A DNA stretch of 58,501 bases. Source: Nostoc sp. NOS(2021). GTDB lineage: Bacteria > Cyanobacteriota > Cyanobacteriia > Cyanobacteriales > Nostocaceae. Below, in pieces: positions 8,081 through 18,778 of the stretch. A program made the position numbers and the translations under genes. Where the stretch lies: NCBI RefSeq assembly GCF_017115025.1, contig NZ_JABXKM010000293.1, positions 1-58,501 on the forward strand, written 5' to 3'. Every line of letters begins with the position of its first letter. The stretch's first letter is position 1. The notes under the pieces were generated by a model that had not been told where the DNA came from, did not search any database, and worked only from the letters and a program-made list of their open reading frames with translations.

Positions 8081-9268
8081 ATGTTAAGTCGCAAGCAAAT
8101 CCCTGGTGTAGTTCCTAATCAGCAGTGCGATACCTACGCGTGGTTTTCGCAACGAGCCTGGGTAGAAATTGATTTAGGGGCGTTGTCGTACAATGTACAG
8201 CAATTGGTGCAGTTTTTATCGCCGCGTACCCAGTTGATGGCAGTAGTAAAAGCTGATGCTTATGGACATGGAGCGGTAACAGTCGCCCAAACTGTAATCC
8301 AATCAGGAGCTAGTTGGCTGGGAGTCGCTACAGTTCCAGAAGCTATTCAATTGCGAGAAGGCGGGATTCAAGCGCCCATTTTGATTTTAGGGGCAACTCA
8401 TACACCAGAGCAGATTTATGCGATCGCACACTGGAAACTTCAGCCCACACTCTGTAGCCCTAAACAAGCTTTGGTATTTTCCGACACTTTAGAATCCATG
8501 AACTATGGTTCCCCCATACCCGTACACATCAAATTAGACACGGGAATGTCTAGGTTGGGAACTAATTGGCAGCAAGCTGGCGAATTTGTGCAATTAGTGC
8601 AACGCTTACCACATCTTGACATTGCCAGTATTTATTCTCATTTGGCAACAGCAGATAGTCCTGATCCGACGACAATGAAAGAACAGCATAAACGATTTGA
8701 GTCAGCGATCGCTCAAATCAAAGCAATGGGAATCCAACCGCCCTGCTTGCACTTGGCAAACTCAGCAGCTGCACTCACAGATAGGGCATTGCACTACGAC
8801 ATTGTACGAGTAGGTTTAGCCGTTTACGGACTCTACCCAGCAACCCATTTACAAAATGCGATCGACCTCAAGCCCGTTTTGCAACTTAAAGCACGAGTCA
8901 CCCAAGTTAAAACAATTGCCGCAGGAACAGCTGTTAGTTACGGCCATCAATTTATTGCCCCGCGTGAACTTCGCCTCGCCGTCGTGGGAATTGGCTATGC
9001 TGACGGTGTTCCTCGCAGTCTTTCCAACAAAATGCAGGCATTAATTCGCGGTCAGCGGGTGTCGCAAATCGGGACAATTACAATGGATCAGTTGATGCTA
9101 GATGTGAGTGCTATACCCAATATCCAAGAAGGAGAAGTAGTCACCTTGCTAGGGGAACAGGGAAAAGAACAAATTTCAGCAGACGATTGGGCAGAACAAC
9201 TAAATACTATTTCTTGGGAAATTCTCTGCGGGTTCAAGCATCGTCTGCCTCGTGTTGCAGTCATGTAA
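8081..9268 (+). CDS. alr: alanine racemase
   Basis: A 395-residue PLP enzyme interconverting L- and D-alanine for peptidoglycan. The PLP lysine is K57 in VVKADAYGHG. The second-domain catalytic tyrosine region is recognisable in SYGHQFIAPRE, followed by VVGIGYADGVPR, and the C-terminal TMDQLMLDVS strand is typical. The N-terminus has about 25 extra residues before the conserved RAWVEIDLGALSYN. ATG at 8081 is preceded by GGTGGGAG at a slightly long spacing. The gene stands alone; tRNA-Leu follows in the same direction. Confidence 0.95.
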   Translation: MLSRKQIPGVVPNQQCDTYAWFSQRAWVEIDLGALSYNVQQLVQFLSPRTQLMAVVKADAYGHGAVTVAQTVIQSGASWLGVATVPEAIQLREGGIQAPILILGATHTPEQIYAIAHWKLQPTLCSPKQALVFSDTLESMNYGSPIPVHIKLDTGMSRLGTNWQQAGEFVQLVQRLPHLDIASIYSHLATADSPDPTTMKEQHKRFESAIAQIKAMGIQPPCLHLANSAAALTDRALHYDIVRVGLAVYGLYPATHLQNAIDLKPVLQLKARVTQVKTIAAGTAVSYGHQFIAPRELRLAVVGIGYADGVPRSLSNKMQALIRGQRVSQIGTITMDQLMLDVSAIPNIQEGEVVTLLGEQGKEQISADDWAEQLNTISWEILCGFKHRLPRVAVM

Positions 9269-9453
9269 TGGGGCATGGGGCATGGGGCATTGGTTATTAA
9301 TTCTTCTCCCTCATCTCCCCCTGTCTTTTTATTTTCTACCAGACGCTGCGCGTAGCTTGCTTCCCTGTAAGGGTACAATTTTGAATTTTGAATTGATTTC
9401 TCCCCCTTCCCATAAATAATTTCTTATGGTATGATAATAAACTGATGCGTGAT

Positions 9454-9535
9454 GCGGATGTGGCGGAATTGGCAGACGCGCTAGATTTAGGTTCTAGTTC
9501 CGAAAGGAGTGAAGGTTCAAGTCCTTTCATCCGCA
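9454..9535 (+). tRNA. trnL: tRNA-Leu (anticodon UAG)
   Basis: The 82-base sequence folds as a class II tRNA. The acceptor arms GCGGATG and CATCCGC pair with discriminator A. The anticodon stem GCTAGA/TCTAG surrounds the loop TTTAGGT with anticodon TAG. The long variable arm is typical for leucine, and the T arm contains GGTTCAAGTCC. CCA is not encoded. Spacing after alr is about 185 bases, so it is probably transcribed separately. Confidence 0.95.
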
Positions 9536-9666
9536 CTTCTAATAAATTAAATTGCCTTATTTAGGCTGGTACTGATACTTGAGTTAAAACTTCAGGGATA
9601 GTTACCAGCCTATTTAAATATTGCCTAAATAAAAGTATGTTCAGCCAGCATAGTTTCAAATATAAC

Positions 9667-9889
9667 AGGATGTTTGAAAAGTTGTTTGTGATGTATCAAA
9701 GACTTGCAGATCCTCCTAAATCCCCCTTAAAAAGGGGGACTTTGAGAAAGCTTTCCCCCCTTTTTAAGGGGGGTTGGGGGGATCAAAAGCTTGTGGGGCA
9801 ACTATAGAAGACTTGTGTACACCACCGTAGCTTTTTAAGGGTGGTTAGGGGGGATCTTTGTACAACTTGATACTTTATAAACATTCTCT
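9667..9889. mobile_element. MITE-like element, family A copy 2
   Basis: The ends AGGATGTTTGAAAAGT (9667-9682) and ACTTTATAAACATTCTCT (9872-9889) match the family A terminal repeats. The interior contains the complementary tracts CCCCCTTAAAAAGGGGG and a degenerate right end of the nested element (GACTTGTGTACACCACCGTAG). No coding sequence is present. Confidence 0.65.
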
Positions 9890-10024
9890 AAAAAAGGTGG
9901 ATTTAATAACCTACAATTTTCGTAGGTAGGTGCGTTACGTGTCTAACCCACCATTCCGAGTGCTTTCGGTACGTTACGCTGTCGCTACAAAAGATAAGTT
10001 TTGCATTCTGTTTAATCTACGTTT

Positions 10025-10250
10025 TTAAGTGTAAATATTAAAAAATAAATTTATTATTGCCAATAAATCAGTATTATTGCTGTGGTCAAGTTGAAGTTAC
10101 TCGACGCAAGGTGGCTTCATACTGTCCTTACCTGGTTCAAAAATAAATTTTACTTAAGTGTAAATACAGAAGTTCAAATATATTACTGTCAATAAAATCA
10201 GTATTATTCCTGTGGTCAGATCGGGGTTACTCAATGGAAAGTGGCTTCAT
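10025..10250. repeat. two diverged ~96-bp direct repeats upstream of the hmp-type operon
   Basis: Units 10025-10120 and 10154-10250 share, in order, TTAAGTGTAAATA, CAATAAA-TCAGTATTATT, CTGTGGTCA, GTTACTC and GTGGCTTCAT. They lie 245-470 bases before the first gene of the chemotaxis-like operon. Whether they are regulatory or just interspersed repeats cannot be decided from sequence. The remaining 10251-10494 holds no recognisable gene. Confidence 0.65.
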
Positions 10251-10494
10251 CTACTCTTGGCATTTTTATGTCTTATTCTCGAAAGATGTTTATAAATCTC
10301 AGTAACAGTAAGTAAATTAATCACAATTTACGAATTTACTAAGATTTGCTCATCTGAAAATAACGCTACTGTCGTTGAGTTTCACCACAAAGCTAGATGC
10401 AAACTGATGTACTTTAAAATACAAAAGTTTGATGCTTTTTACTTGATTTCAATTGTGGAATAACTGTATTGAATTTAGCTGAAGTAAAAGCAAA

Positions 10495-11562
10495 ATGAGC
10501 ACAACTCCTATAGGTAGCTACAGGTTGTTCCAGAAACTACATCCGCTATCTCTGTTGGCACAATTAACCAGTCGGCACGCCACAGGTTGCTTAAGGGTAT
10601 TTACTGGGATAGTTTCTTGGTCAATCTATCTAGAGGACGGTAAACTTACTTATGCCTCCTATTCAGATAAACTATTTGAGCGCCTTGACAGTCATTTGCG
10701 CCGCTTGAGTCAGCAAATTCCTGCTCTCAACAGCGCCACTCGCGTGCAGATGCGGCTGATGTTTGAAACGAATAATGAACATCAATCAATAGCAAATGCG
10801 GATTACCAAGCTATTTGTTGGTTAGTAAATCAGGACTATATCACCTCTGTGCAAGCAGCAAGCCTGATAGACGAATTGGCAAAAGAAGTGCTGGAATCAT
10901 TTCTATGTTTAAAAGAAGGTAGCTATGAATTCAGTCCAGAAAACTCTTTGGGTGAACTACCAAAGTTCTGTCGCCTAGATTTGCGGTTACTTGTTGAACA
11001 CTGTCAAAAGCAGTTACGAAATCGGCAAAATATCCAGTCATCAATTCCGGCTGGTAGGGGTTCCCAAATTTTGTCTACAACACAACCGTCTCAAGTTCAG
11101 CCACAACTGCAAATAAAACTTGGGCAAAAATTGCCGAAACCAATCAATTTTGATATTCCTGAGAATAATAAAACTACTCAGCCACCTGTTGGCAAAAAAC
11201 TATATACAATTGCCTGTATAGATGATAGCCAAACAGTTTTGAATTCCATCAAACACTTTTTGGATGAAAACACATTTTCAGTTGTGACGATCAACGATCC
11301 GGTAAAAGCTTTAATGCAAATTCTTCGGAGTAAGCCCGATCTGATTTTGCTAGATGTTGAAATGCCAAGTTTAGATGGTTATGAGCTATGTTCCTTATTA
11401 CGGAAACATTCAGCTTTTAAAAATACACCGATCATTATGGTAACAGGTAGAACAGGATTTATCGACAGGGCAAAGGCTAAGATGGTCAGGTCATCAGGAT
11501 ATTTGACAAAGCCTTTTACACAATCAGAATTACTAAAAATGGTTTTTAAACATCTTGGTTAA
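10495..11562 (+). CDS. hmpA: PatA-like response regulator (HmpA/PilG type)
   Basis: A 355-residue regulator with an N-terminal PATAN (DUF4388-like) domain of about 180 residues, a polar linker rich in Q and P, and a C-terminal receiver domain from about 235. The receiver has the acidic pair in ACIDDSQTVL, the phospho-acceptor aspartate in LILLDVEMPSLDG and the conserved lysine in YLTKPF. PatA-type proteins act in heterocyst patterning and pilus-dependent motility. The gene order here (PatA-like, CheY, CheW, MCP, CheA) is that of the Nostoc hmpABCDE locus and the Synechocystis pilGHIJ-L genes controlling type IV pili and hormogonium gliding. No strong ribosome site precedes ATG. Symbol assigned by synteny. 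Confidence 0.85.
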   Translation: MSTTPIGSYRLFQKLHPLSLLAQLTSRHATGCLRVFTGIVSWSIYLEDGKLTYASYSDKLFERLDSHLRRLSQQIPALNSATRVQMRLMFETNNEHQSIANADYQAICWLVNQDYITSVQAASLIDELAKEVLESFLCLKEGSYEFSPENSLGELPKFCRLDLRLLVEHCQKQLRNRQNIQSSIPAGRGSQILSTTQPSQVQPQLQIKLGQKLPKPINFDIPENNKTTQPPVGKKLYTIACIDDSQTVLNSIKHFLDENTFSVVTINDPVKALMQILRSKPDLILLDVEMPSLDGYELCSLLRKHSAFKNTPIIMVTGRTGFIDRAKAKMVRSSGYLTKPFTQSELLKMVFKHLG

Positions 11563-11628
11563 TTTAAACAAGAGAAATAAAAATAACAAAGTTAATATGT
11601 TTAATTTATTTTTTTAGGAGATTTAATA

Positions 11629-12006
11629 GTGAGCCTGACTTTGCTTGGCACAATTATGATTGTAGAAGATTCTCCCAGTGAATTGGAATTAATGAGCCAT
11701 TATCTTAAAGAGAGTGGTTACAACGTAATTAAAACTTCTGGTGGAAAAGAAGCTTTAGAAAAAGCTGTGTTAGAAAAACCAGATGCGATCGTTACTGATG
11801 TAGTAATGCCAGAAATGAGTGGATTTGAATTGTGTCGTTCTCTGAGAAGAAATCCGATAACGGCAAAAGTGCCGATTGTGATTTGTAGTTCAAAAAATCA
11901 AGAAATTGACCGTTTGTGGGCGATGAGACAAGGCGCAGATGCCTATATAACTAAACCTTACACCCGTGAACATCTCTTACGTACTATTAAATCAGTGGTA
12001 ATTTGA
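11629..12006 (+). CDS. hmpB: CheY-like single-domain response regulator (HmpB/PilH type)
   Basis: A 125-residue stand-alone receiver domain. It shows the acidic pair in IVEDSPSE, phospho-acceptor D57 in VTDVVMPEMSG, and the conserved lysine in YITKPYTREHL. The start is GTG at 11629, set by TAGGAG about 8 bases upstream. It lies 66 bases after hmpA and 4 bases before hmpC, so it is co-transcribed. In the pathway it is expected to accept phosphate from the CheA homologue at the end of the operon and tune type IV pilus activity. Confidence 0.88.
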   Translation: MSLTLLGTIMIVEDSPSELELMSHYLKESGYNVIKTSGGKEALEKAVLEKPDAIVTDVVMPEMSGFELCRSLRRNPITAKVPIVICSSKNQEIDRLWAMRQGADAYITKPYTREHLLRTIKSVVI

Positions 12007-12010
12007 ATCA

Positions 12011-12508
12011 ATGACTAATACAAACATTACTCTTTCTTCAAAACCAACCCAAAATAACTTAGCAGATGGTTATCTTAAGTTTCAATTAAATCAACAAACT
12101 ACTGCTGTTTTATCAATGAGGCATACGCAAGAAGCAATTATTGTGCCTGTTGAATCTATCACCTCGATGCCCAATATGCCCCCCTGCATATTAGGCTTAA
12201 TGAATTGGCGGAGTCGGATAATTTGGGTAGTTGATTTGCCAAGAATGCTCAATTTAGAATCTCTAGATTATCGACTGCGACAGTACAATGCGATCATTAT
12301 TCGAGTGGAATCATTGGTGTTAGGCTTAGTTGTGCAAGAAATCAAAGGTACAACCAAGTTTGTAGCTGATGCTATTCATTCTCCTATAGGACAAGTAGCA
12401 TCCAGTTTAGTTCCTTATTTATGTGGGTGCGTTGTGCAACAGCAAGAAATATTACTGGTATTAGATGCCCAGGCGATTGTGCAGTCTTCTATTCTCCGCA
12501 GTGATTAG
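12011..12508 (+). CDS. hmpC: CheW-like adaptor (HmpC/PilI type)
   Basis: A 165-residue CheW-domain protein. Readable blocks include [39 protein letters not shown] and [16 protein letters not shown], which match the CheW core strands. CheW proteins couple chemoreceptors to the CheA kinase. ATG at 12011 follows hmpB by only 4 bases. The receptor gene follows after 62 bases with TTAGGAGAAC just before its ATG. Function by family and synteny. Confidence 0.88.
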   Translation: MTNTNITLSSKPTQNNLADGYLKFQLNQQTTAVLSMRHTQEAIIVPVESITSMPNMPPCILGLMNWRSRIIWVVDLPRMLNLESLDYRLRQYNAIIIRVESLVLGLVVQEIKGTTKFVADAIHSPIGQVASSLVPYLCGCVVQQQEILLVLDAQAIVQSSILRSD

Positions 12509-12570
12509 GGTGTACTACTAAAAAAAAGATTTTTAGTATTCTTATTCACATACTTAGGAGAACTACTTTT

Positions 12571-15423
12571 ATGTTTAATAAAACCAACACGAATCAAGGT
12601 AGTGGCGCTCAAAATCGAGCATCACTGGTTTCATCCCAAAAAGCGATTGGGACTGTCGTAAAGCTACCAAATAAGGCGACTACTGGAACTGCTAATAATT
12701 TTTCTTTGAATCAGGCTATTGCCTATTTTACCAGGCTGGGATTGGTTAAGAAAGCGACTATTTTGGCGATCGCAATCGGTACAATACCAGTATTGGGCAT
12801 AGGCGCGATCGCTTTTAGTTTTGCCAACAAATCAATTACTAAGCAAATTACCCAGTCTCAACAAGCCGAAGCCACTGGCTTAAGTGATAAAGTTAACCGT
12901 TTCATGTTGGAACGTTACGGTGATATTCAGGTAATATCAAGTTTGCCATTTTTGACAAACTCCCAAGCTAGTGTCAGTATAACTACCCAAGAAAAGCAAG
13001 TAGTTTTAGATCGGGTTGTTGAAGCTTATAAAGCTTATGACAGTGTTGCTGTTTTTGATCGCCAAGGTAACTTGATTGTGCAATCCACAGGCGAACCCCT
13101 AGACAATCAAAAAGACCGTAAGTATTTTCAAGAAGTTTTGCAAAAAGATACTCCTGTGATCAGTAAACCGGAAGCAGCAAAAAATACAGGTGTAGTGAGT
13201 ATTTATATAGCTGCACCCGTTCAAGAGACAAGGACGGGCCAAACTATTGGTGTGGTACAAGCACGTATGCCCGTAAAATCTTTAGAGGAAGTAATCAAAA
13301 ACTACGTAGCCAATGGACAACAATACCATTTGCTCGATGGTGCGGGAACAGTTTTCTTAAGTCCACAAAAGGGATTATTGGGGAAATCGGCAAAGGGAGA
13401 GTATTCTAGTTTACCTAAACTGCTGGCAGCCAAGAAGGTAGATAGTTTTATAGAAGTACCCAAAACTGACAAAAAAGAAGAACTAGTCAGCTACGTACCA
13501 GCCAGTAAGCTAGATGGCTTGCCTGATTTAAACTGGCAGGTACTTTTATCCACAGACACCGCAATTGTATTTGAGCCGCAAAGACAATTATTGTGGACTA
13601 TAGCCATCGGTACAGCACTGACAGCATTTATTGTGGGTGCGATCGCATCTCGGTTAGCTAAACTGACTACACAGCCAATTCTGAATGCAAGTGCCGCATT
13701 AGCCAAGCTAGGTCAAGGTAAATTCAATACCCGTCTGGAAATCGAAACAGAAGACGAATTAGGGTTATTGAGTGCAAATATCAACCACATGGCCGAACAA
13801 TTGCAGGTCTTAGTTAAGGAACAAGAACTGGACGTTGAAGGGGCAAAATTACTAGCAGATATTACCCTACGGATTCGGAGAATTCTCAAAACTGAAGATA
13901 TTTATCACGCAGCAGTCAGGGAAGTTCACCGAGCGCTAAAAACAGACCGGGTAATCATTTATAGTCTGAATCCAGATACTTGGGATGGTGTTGTCGTTGC
14001 TGAATCGGTAACTGATAATTGGCCAAAAATGCTCGGTGTGCAAATTAACGACCCCTATTTTCGGGAACATTATATAGAAACTTATCACGATGGACAGGTG
14101 CAAGCGATCGGCGGAGTCCTTGCAGAACGCATCACCAATATTTATCAAGAGCAAAGCCTGAAAAATGCGGACGGTTACATCCAACTGTTAGAAAAATTTG
14201 CTGTCAAAGCTAATTTGATCGTACCGATTTTTGCCCAAGAGCAACTTTTAGGCTTATTAATTGCTCATCATTGCGAAACTCCTCGTGTTTGGCAACAGCC
14301 AGAAATTGACTTGTTTGAACAGATAGCAACTCAAATTGGCTATGCCTTAGAACAAGCCAAGTTATTAGAAGAGATAGAACAAGCCAGAAATGTTGCCGTA
14401 ATCGGGTCAGATGACGAACGGCAACAAAAAGAAACACTGCAACAGCAACTTTTAGAACTGCTCAGTGATGTAGAAGGTGCAGCCAGAGGCGACTTGACAG
14501 TGCGTGCAGACGTGACCGCTGGGGAAATAGGCACTGTTGCCGACTTTTTCAACTCCATTGTGGAAAGCCTCCGAGATATTGTTACCCAAGTTAAACAAGC
14601 TGCTACCCAGGTGAATACTGCCATTGGCTCTAATGAAGGAGCGATCCGCGACTTAGCAGAGGAAGCACTCACACAAGCTGCCGAAATCAACCGCACCCTC
14701 GATGCTGTTGACCAAATGACCCAATCCATGCAAGCTGTAGCCGAAAGCGCCGAAAAAGCTGCCTTCATTGCCAACCATGCTGCTCACACCGCTACTAAGA
14801 GTGGACACGCGATGGATTTGACAGTCCAAAATATCCTGTCTTTGCGGGAAACCGTTGGTGAAACTGCTAAAAAAGTGAAACGCCTTGGAGAGTCTTCTCA
14901 ACAAATTTCCCGCGTGGTGTCCTTGATTAACCAAATCGCTATTCAAACCAACTTACTCGCCATTAACGCCGGCATTGAAGCAGCGCGTGCAGGTGAAGAA
15001 GGTCAAGGTTTTGCCGTAGTTGCTGAAGAAGTCGGCGAATTAGCAATACGAAGTGCCGCCGCAACCCAAGAAATTGAACACATTGTTGAAAATATCCAAC
15101 GAGAAACCAGTGAAGTGGTGCAGGCGATGGAAATAGGAACCACCCAAGTTGTGGAAGGTACTCGCATTGTGGAGGAGGCTAAACAAAGTCTGAGTCAAAT
15201 TTTGGATGTATCGCGTCAAATTGACTCCTTAGTACAGTCGATTTCCACTGCAACTGCATCTCAGGTAGAAACATCGCAAAGTGTCAGCCAATTGATGAAA
15301 GATATCGCTGCTGTATCACAACGCACCAGCGATTCTTCTCGCCAAGTTTCCGAATCTCTGCAACAAACTGTGGAGATTTCCCAACAGTTGCAAGAGACTG
15401 TCGAGACTTTCAAAGTTAGTTAG
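12571..15423 (+). CDS. hmpD: methyl-accepting chemotaxis protein with dCache, HAMP and GAF (HmpD/PilJ type)
   Basis: A 950-residue membrane receptor. A cytoplasmic N-terminal stretch of about 60 residues is followed by a membrane segment (about 62-84), a periplasmic dCache-like sensor (about 100-335) with [17 protein letters not shown] PAS features, a second membrane segment (about 340-363), HAMP (364-415), a GAF domain (about 426-600) and the MCP signalling coiled coil (about 700-946). The hairpin tip [20 protein letters not shown] near residue 790 is the kinase-contact region. There is no bilin cysteine motif that would mark a photoreceptor. It probably passes an unknown signal to the CheA homologue to control type IV pili. 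Confidence 0.9.
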   Translation: MFNKTNTNQGSGAQNRASLVSSQKAIGTVVKLPNKATTGTANNFSLNQAIAYFTRLGLVKKATILAIAIGTIPVLGIGAIAFSFANKSITKQITQSQQAEATGLSDKVNRFMLERYGDIQVISSLPFLTNSQASVSITTQEKQVVLDRVVEAYKAYDSVAVFDRQGNLIVQSTGEPLDNQKDRKYFQEVLQKDTPVISKPEAAKNTGVVSIYIAAPVQETRTGQTIGVVQARMPVKSLEEVIKNYVANGQQYHLLDGAGTVFLSPQKGLLGKSAKGEYSSLPKLLAAKKVDSFIEVPKTDKKEELVSYVPASKLDGLPDLNWQVLLSTDTAIVFEPQRQLLWTIAIGTALTAFIVGAIASRLAKLTTQPILNASAALAKLGQGKFNTRLEIETEDELGLLSANINHMAEQLQVLVKEQELDVEGAKLLADITLRIRRILKTEDIYHAAVREVHRALKTDRVIIYSLNPDTWDGVVVAESVTDNWPKMLGVQINDPYFREHYIETYHDGQVQAIGGVLAERITNIYQEQSLKNADGYIQLLEKFAVKANLIVPIFAQEQLLGLLIAHHCETPRVWQQPEIDLFEQIATQIGYALEQAKLLEEIEQARNVAVIGSDDERQQKETLQQQLLELLSDVEGAARGDLTVRADVTAGEIGTVADFFNSIVESLRDIVTQVKQAATQVNTAIGSNEGAIRDLAEEALTQAAEINRTLDAVDQMTQSMQAVAESAEKAAFIANHAAHTATKSGHAMDLTVQNILSLRETVGETAKKVKRLGESSQQISRVVSLINQIAIQTNLLAINAGIEAARAGEEGQGFAVVAEEVGELAIRSAAATQEIEHIVENIQRETSEVVQAMEIGTTQVVEGTRIVEEAKQSLSQILDVSRQIDSLVQSISTATASQVETSQSVSQLMKDIAAVSQRTSDSSRQVSESLQQTVEISQQLQETVETFKVS

Positions 15424-15464
15424 TGGTCATCTGTCAGCTGTTTGTTTTTCACCACTTACTACTG

Positions 15465-15493
15465 ACAAATGACAAATGACAAACGACAAATGA
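15465..15493. repeat. short direct repeats of ACAAATG
   Basis: Four near-copies of GACAAATGAC fill the spacer just before the CheA-like gene. This is simple-sequence spacer; no promoter is evident and the genes are still close enough to be one operon. Confidence 0.5.
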
Positions 15494-15508
15494 CTATTAA
15501 CAAAAACC

Positions 15509-18500
15509 ATGCTACAAGACAAAGAATTAGAAATCCAGATGCAGTTTCTGGAAGAAGCAACTGATTACTTAAATACTCTAGAAGGAGTATTGCTGGAAAT
15601 CGATACTACTAACCGCATCGATTTGGATAAAATCAATGCTGCACTCCGGGCCACTCATTCTATTAAAGGTGGCGCGGGGATGATGGGATTTAGATCGCTA
15701 AGTGATTTAGCTCACCGTCTGGAAGATTCCTTTAAAGTTTTAAAAACTAAAAAAAATTCTCTAGAAATTGATACTCAGTTGCAAAGTTTATTGCTATCTG
15801 GAGTTGACTGGCTGCGTCAGATTGTCGAATTGCTTGCAGAAGGAAATGTTGTCGAAGATCAGTGGTTAGAAACCTTTTGTTACCCAATTTTTGATGAGTT
15901 GCACGATCGCTTGGGTGACCCCAGCCCTGAAGATGCCTCAAGTATGCTATCCCCAGAAGATGGACAAGACGTTATCCCCTTACTATTTGGCACAGAAGTA
16001 GAAGAGTGTTTGCAGCGTCTAGAATCTATATTGGCAGATAGCGAACAGCCCGGATTGCATGAAGAAGTTGTGATCATGGCAGCTGAATTGGGCGGTTTAG
16101 GGGAAATGCTTCAGTTGGCAGCTTTTACCAAGCTTTGTGAGTCAGTGACGCAGCAATTGGAAACAGTTAGCAGCGATCGCATTCCCGAAATTGCCCAGTT
16201 AGCATTGCAAGCATGGCGGCGATCGCAAGCTTTGGTGCTGACAAATCAACTAGATAACTTGCCTACAGAAATTGACTTGGGTAGTTATACGCAATCGCAG
16301 CCACTATTACAAGCAGAAGTAATACCACAGGTTCTGGACACAGATACAGAAGTAGAAGTAGTGTCAATATCTGTTTCGCAACCAGAAATAACTAAAGATG
16401 AAGCGTTGGCGCAGCCCACCGCAGGTATCGCTGCCAATTTTACATTTTTGGATGCAGAATTTGCCGATGACGTTAATGCTGTCAATGTCACAGAGCAAAA
16501 TACAATATTTACTAAAGAAAATAATCCTCCAGATGCCAGATTTGGCGAAAGCATAGGAGAGCCAGTTGGCGTTGCTAAAGAGCGGGAAATTCATGAAAAT
16601 AGCGTTCGAGTTCCTAGCAAACAACTAGAGCAAATTAATGATTTATTTGGTGAACTGATTGTTCAGCGGAATGGGTTGAACTCGCAACTAGAAAAATTAC
16701 GCAAACTCGTTCGTAACCTCAACCAGCGAGTACAAGTTCTTGACCGAGAAAACCAGGATTTACATACAGCCTACGACAAAATTTCTACTCAAGCCGCTAT
16801 ATCTGCTGGTGTGCGTAGACACGAAGTGGCTTTTCAACAGACATCGCAAGCTGAAAATGGCCACCAAACACAAGGCACAGAAAGGGAATTTGATGCCTTA
16901 GAAATGGATCGCTATAACGAATTAAACCTGCGATCGCAGGGAGTTATGGAAACCATTGTTCAGGTACAAGAAGTCACAACTGATGTGCAACTCAGTGTAG
17001 ATGATACAGACCAAATTGCTCGGAAATTAAACAAAACATCGAAACAGTTACAGACCAAACTAAATCACATTCGGATGCGGCCGCTGTCCGATTTAGTCGA
17101 ACGTTTTCCTAGAGCTTTACGCGATTTAAATGTAGAGTATGGGAAAAATGTCCAGTTAAAAATTGAAGGTGGCAACACTTTAATTGAACGCAGCATTTTA
17201 GAAGCTTTAAACGAACCTTTAATGCATCTGTTAAGGAATGCCTTCGATCATGGTATCGAAGACCATACCACCCGCCGCCTTCTGGGTAAACCAGAACAAG
17301 GATTAATTGAAATTAAAGCTACCCACCGCAGTAATCGCACCCTGATTACCATACGTGATGATGGTTGGGGCATTTCTCTGGAGAAAATTCGCACCCGCGC
17401 CCTAGCTATGGGATTGGATGCTTCTCTACTCGCTAATGCTAGTGATGAAGAACTGTTATCACTAATTTTTGAAGCAGGTTTTACCACCTCCGAGCAAGTG
17501 ACAGCATTATCTGGTCGCGGTGTCGGTATGGATGTGGTTCGCAACAACCTCAAACTGATTCGAGGAGATGTCAAAGTTGATACGGAACCTGGAGTTGGTA
17601 CTACCTTCACCCTATCAGTACCGTTTACACTTTCCGTTGCCCGAGTTCTGCTAGTAGAAATCAACAAAATGGTATTGGCATTTCCCACAGATGTCATTTC
17701 AGAAATATCTTTACTCCAAGACGAGCGAATTTTCCAAATGGCAGGTAGCGAAGTTCTAAATTGGCAAGGAACGATGCTGCCACTGATTCGCCTGACTCAT
17801 TATTTAGAGTTTAATTGCCTGCGCTACGATAACCCAGAATTGGAAACACCGCCAGCAATTAATACTAGCAGTGTGTTAGTAGTCCAAGGTAATAATCAGC
17901 CAGTCGCAATCCAAATAGACCGTTGCTGGGGTGAACAGGAAGTTGCTATTCGCCAAGTCGAGGGAAATATACCTTTACCTGAAGGTTTCAGCAACTGCAC
18001 AATTCTCGGTGATGGTCGAGTAGTGCCACTAATTAATGTCAATGAGTTGCTGTATTGGATTGCTACGAATCGGCAGACTTCCAGAGGCACTCAATTACCA
18101 TCAGCAAGGTTAAAGACACCGTTCCTCATATTTGATGAAGAGAAAATATCAGCAGCATCTGTTAAGCAGAAAGGCACAATTTTGATCGTAGATGACTCGA
18201 TTAATGTTCGCCGCTTTTTAGCCCTGACTCTTGAGAAAGGAGGGTATCAAGTAGAACAAGCTAAAGATGGTCAAGATGCCTTAGAAAAACTCCATAGTGG
18301 ATTGAGAGTTGAGGCAGTAATTTGCGATATTGAAATGCCTCGCCTTGATGGTTATGGCTTTTTAGGTAAGGTAAATTCAGACGTGGATACAAAAAATATT
18401 CCAGTTGCGATGCTGACTTCTCGTAGCAGCAATAAACATCGCCAACTGGCTATGCAATTGGGGGCGCGGGCTTACTTTTCTAAACCTTATAACGAGCAAG

Positions 18501-18562
18501 AGTTACTTCAAACGCTGGAAGAAATAATTTGTAGCGTAGCAGGAAAGGCAGCTTCTAATTAA
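15509..18562 (+). CDS. hmpE: CheA-like hybrid histidine kinase (HmpE/PilL type)
   Basis: A 1017-residue kinase. The N-terminal HPt domain has the phosphorylated histidine H50 in RATHSIKGGAGMMG. A second HPt-like helical region (about 155-245) lacks an obvious histidine. After an acidic linker come the dimerisation helices (about 365-470), the ATPase domain with LLRNAFDHGIEDHTTR, IRDDGWGISLEKI and GRGVGMDVVRNNL, a CheW-like domain, and a C-terminal receiver with LIVDDSINVRR and the phospho-acceptor in VICDIEMPRLDG. It is the last gene of the hmp-type operon, 85 bases after the receptor. Expected role: kinase centre driving type IV pilus motility in hormogonia. Confidence 0.92.
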   Translation: MLQDKELEIQMQFLEEATDYLNTLEGVLLEIDTTNRIDLDKINAALRATHSIKGGAGMMGFRSLSDLAHRLEDSFKVLKTKKNSLEIDTQLQSLLLSGVDWLRQIVELLAEGNVVEDQWLETFCYPIFDELHDRLGDPSPEDASSMLSPEDGQDVIPLLFGTEVEECLQRLESILADSEQPGLHEEVVIMAAELGGLGEMLQLAAFTKLCESVTQQLETVSSDRIPEIAQLALQAWRRSQALVLTNQLDNLPTEIDLGSYTQSQPLLQAEVIPQVLDTDTEVEVVSISVSQPEITKDEALAQPTAGIAANFTFLDAEFADDVNAVNVTEQNTIFTKENNPPDARFGESIGEPVGVAKEREIHENSVRVPSKQLEQINDLFGELIVQRNGLNSQLEKLRKLVRNLNQRVQVLDRENQDLHTAYDKISTQAAISAGVRRHEVAFQQTSQAENGHQTQGTEREFDALEMDRYNELNLRSQGVMETIVQVQEVTTDVQLSVDDTDQIARKLNKTSKQLQTKLNHIRMRPLSDLVERFPRALRDLNVEYGKNVQLKIEGGNTLIERSILEALNEPLMHLLRNAFDHGIEDHTTRRLLGKPEQGLIEIKATHRSNRTLITIRDDGWGISLEKIRTRALAMGLDASLLANASDEELLSLIFEAGFTTSEQVTALSGRGVGMDVVRNNLKLIRGDVKVDTEPGVGTTFTLSVPFTLSVARVLLVEINKMVLAFPTDVISEISLLQDERIFQMAGSEVLNWQGTMLPLIRLTHYLEFNCLRYDNPELETPPAINTSSVLVVQGNNQPVAIQIDRCWGEQEVAIRQVEGNIPLPEGFSNCTILGDGRVVPLINVNELLYWIATNRQTSRGTQLPSARLKTPFLIFDEEKISAASVKQKGTILIVDDSINVRRFLALTLEKGGYQVEQAKDGQDALEKLHSGLRVEAVICDIEMPRLDGYGFLGKVNSDVDTKNIPVAMLTSRSSNKHRQLAMQLGARAYFSKPYNEQELLQTLEEIICSVAGKAASN

Positions 18563-18658
18563 AAATTGATAATTGATAACTCATAATCGGGTTTCAGATA
18601 TTTTCGTAGGTGCGTTAGCAAGTGCCTTGGCGACTAGAAGTCGCGGCTATACAGACAA

Positions 18659-18676
18659 AACCCGCCTGCGCGGGTT
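18659..18676 (+). terminator. GC-rich hairpin after the hmp-type operon
   Basis: The arms AACCCGC and GCGGGTT enclose a 4-base loop about 100 bases after the CheA stop codon. The following bases are AAAACGACTG rather than a T run, so termination is possible but not certain; the hairpin may instead be part of an interspersed repeat. Confidence 0.4.
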
Positions 18677-18778
18677 AAAACGACTGAGTTATATTCAGTA
18701 ATAATCGCCGAGCTTTTGCGTCATACTATTTGTGTCAATTGAAATAATTTCTACATAAACTCAATTTGTAGTGAATTT

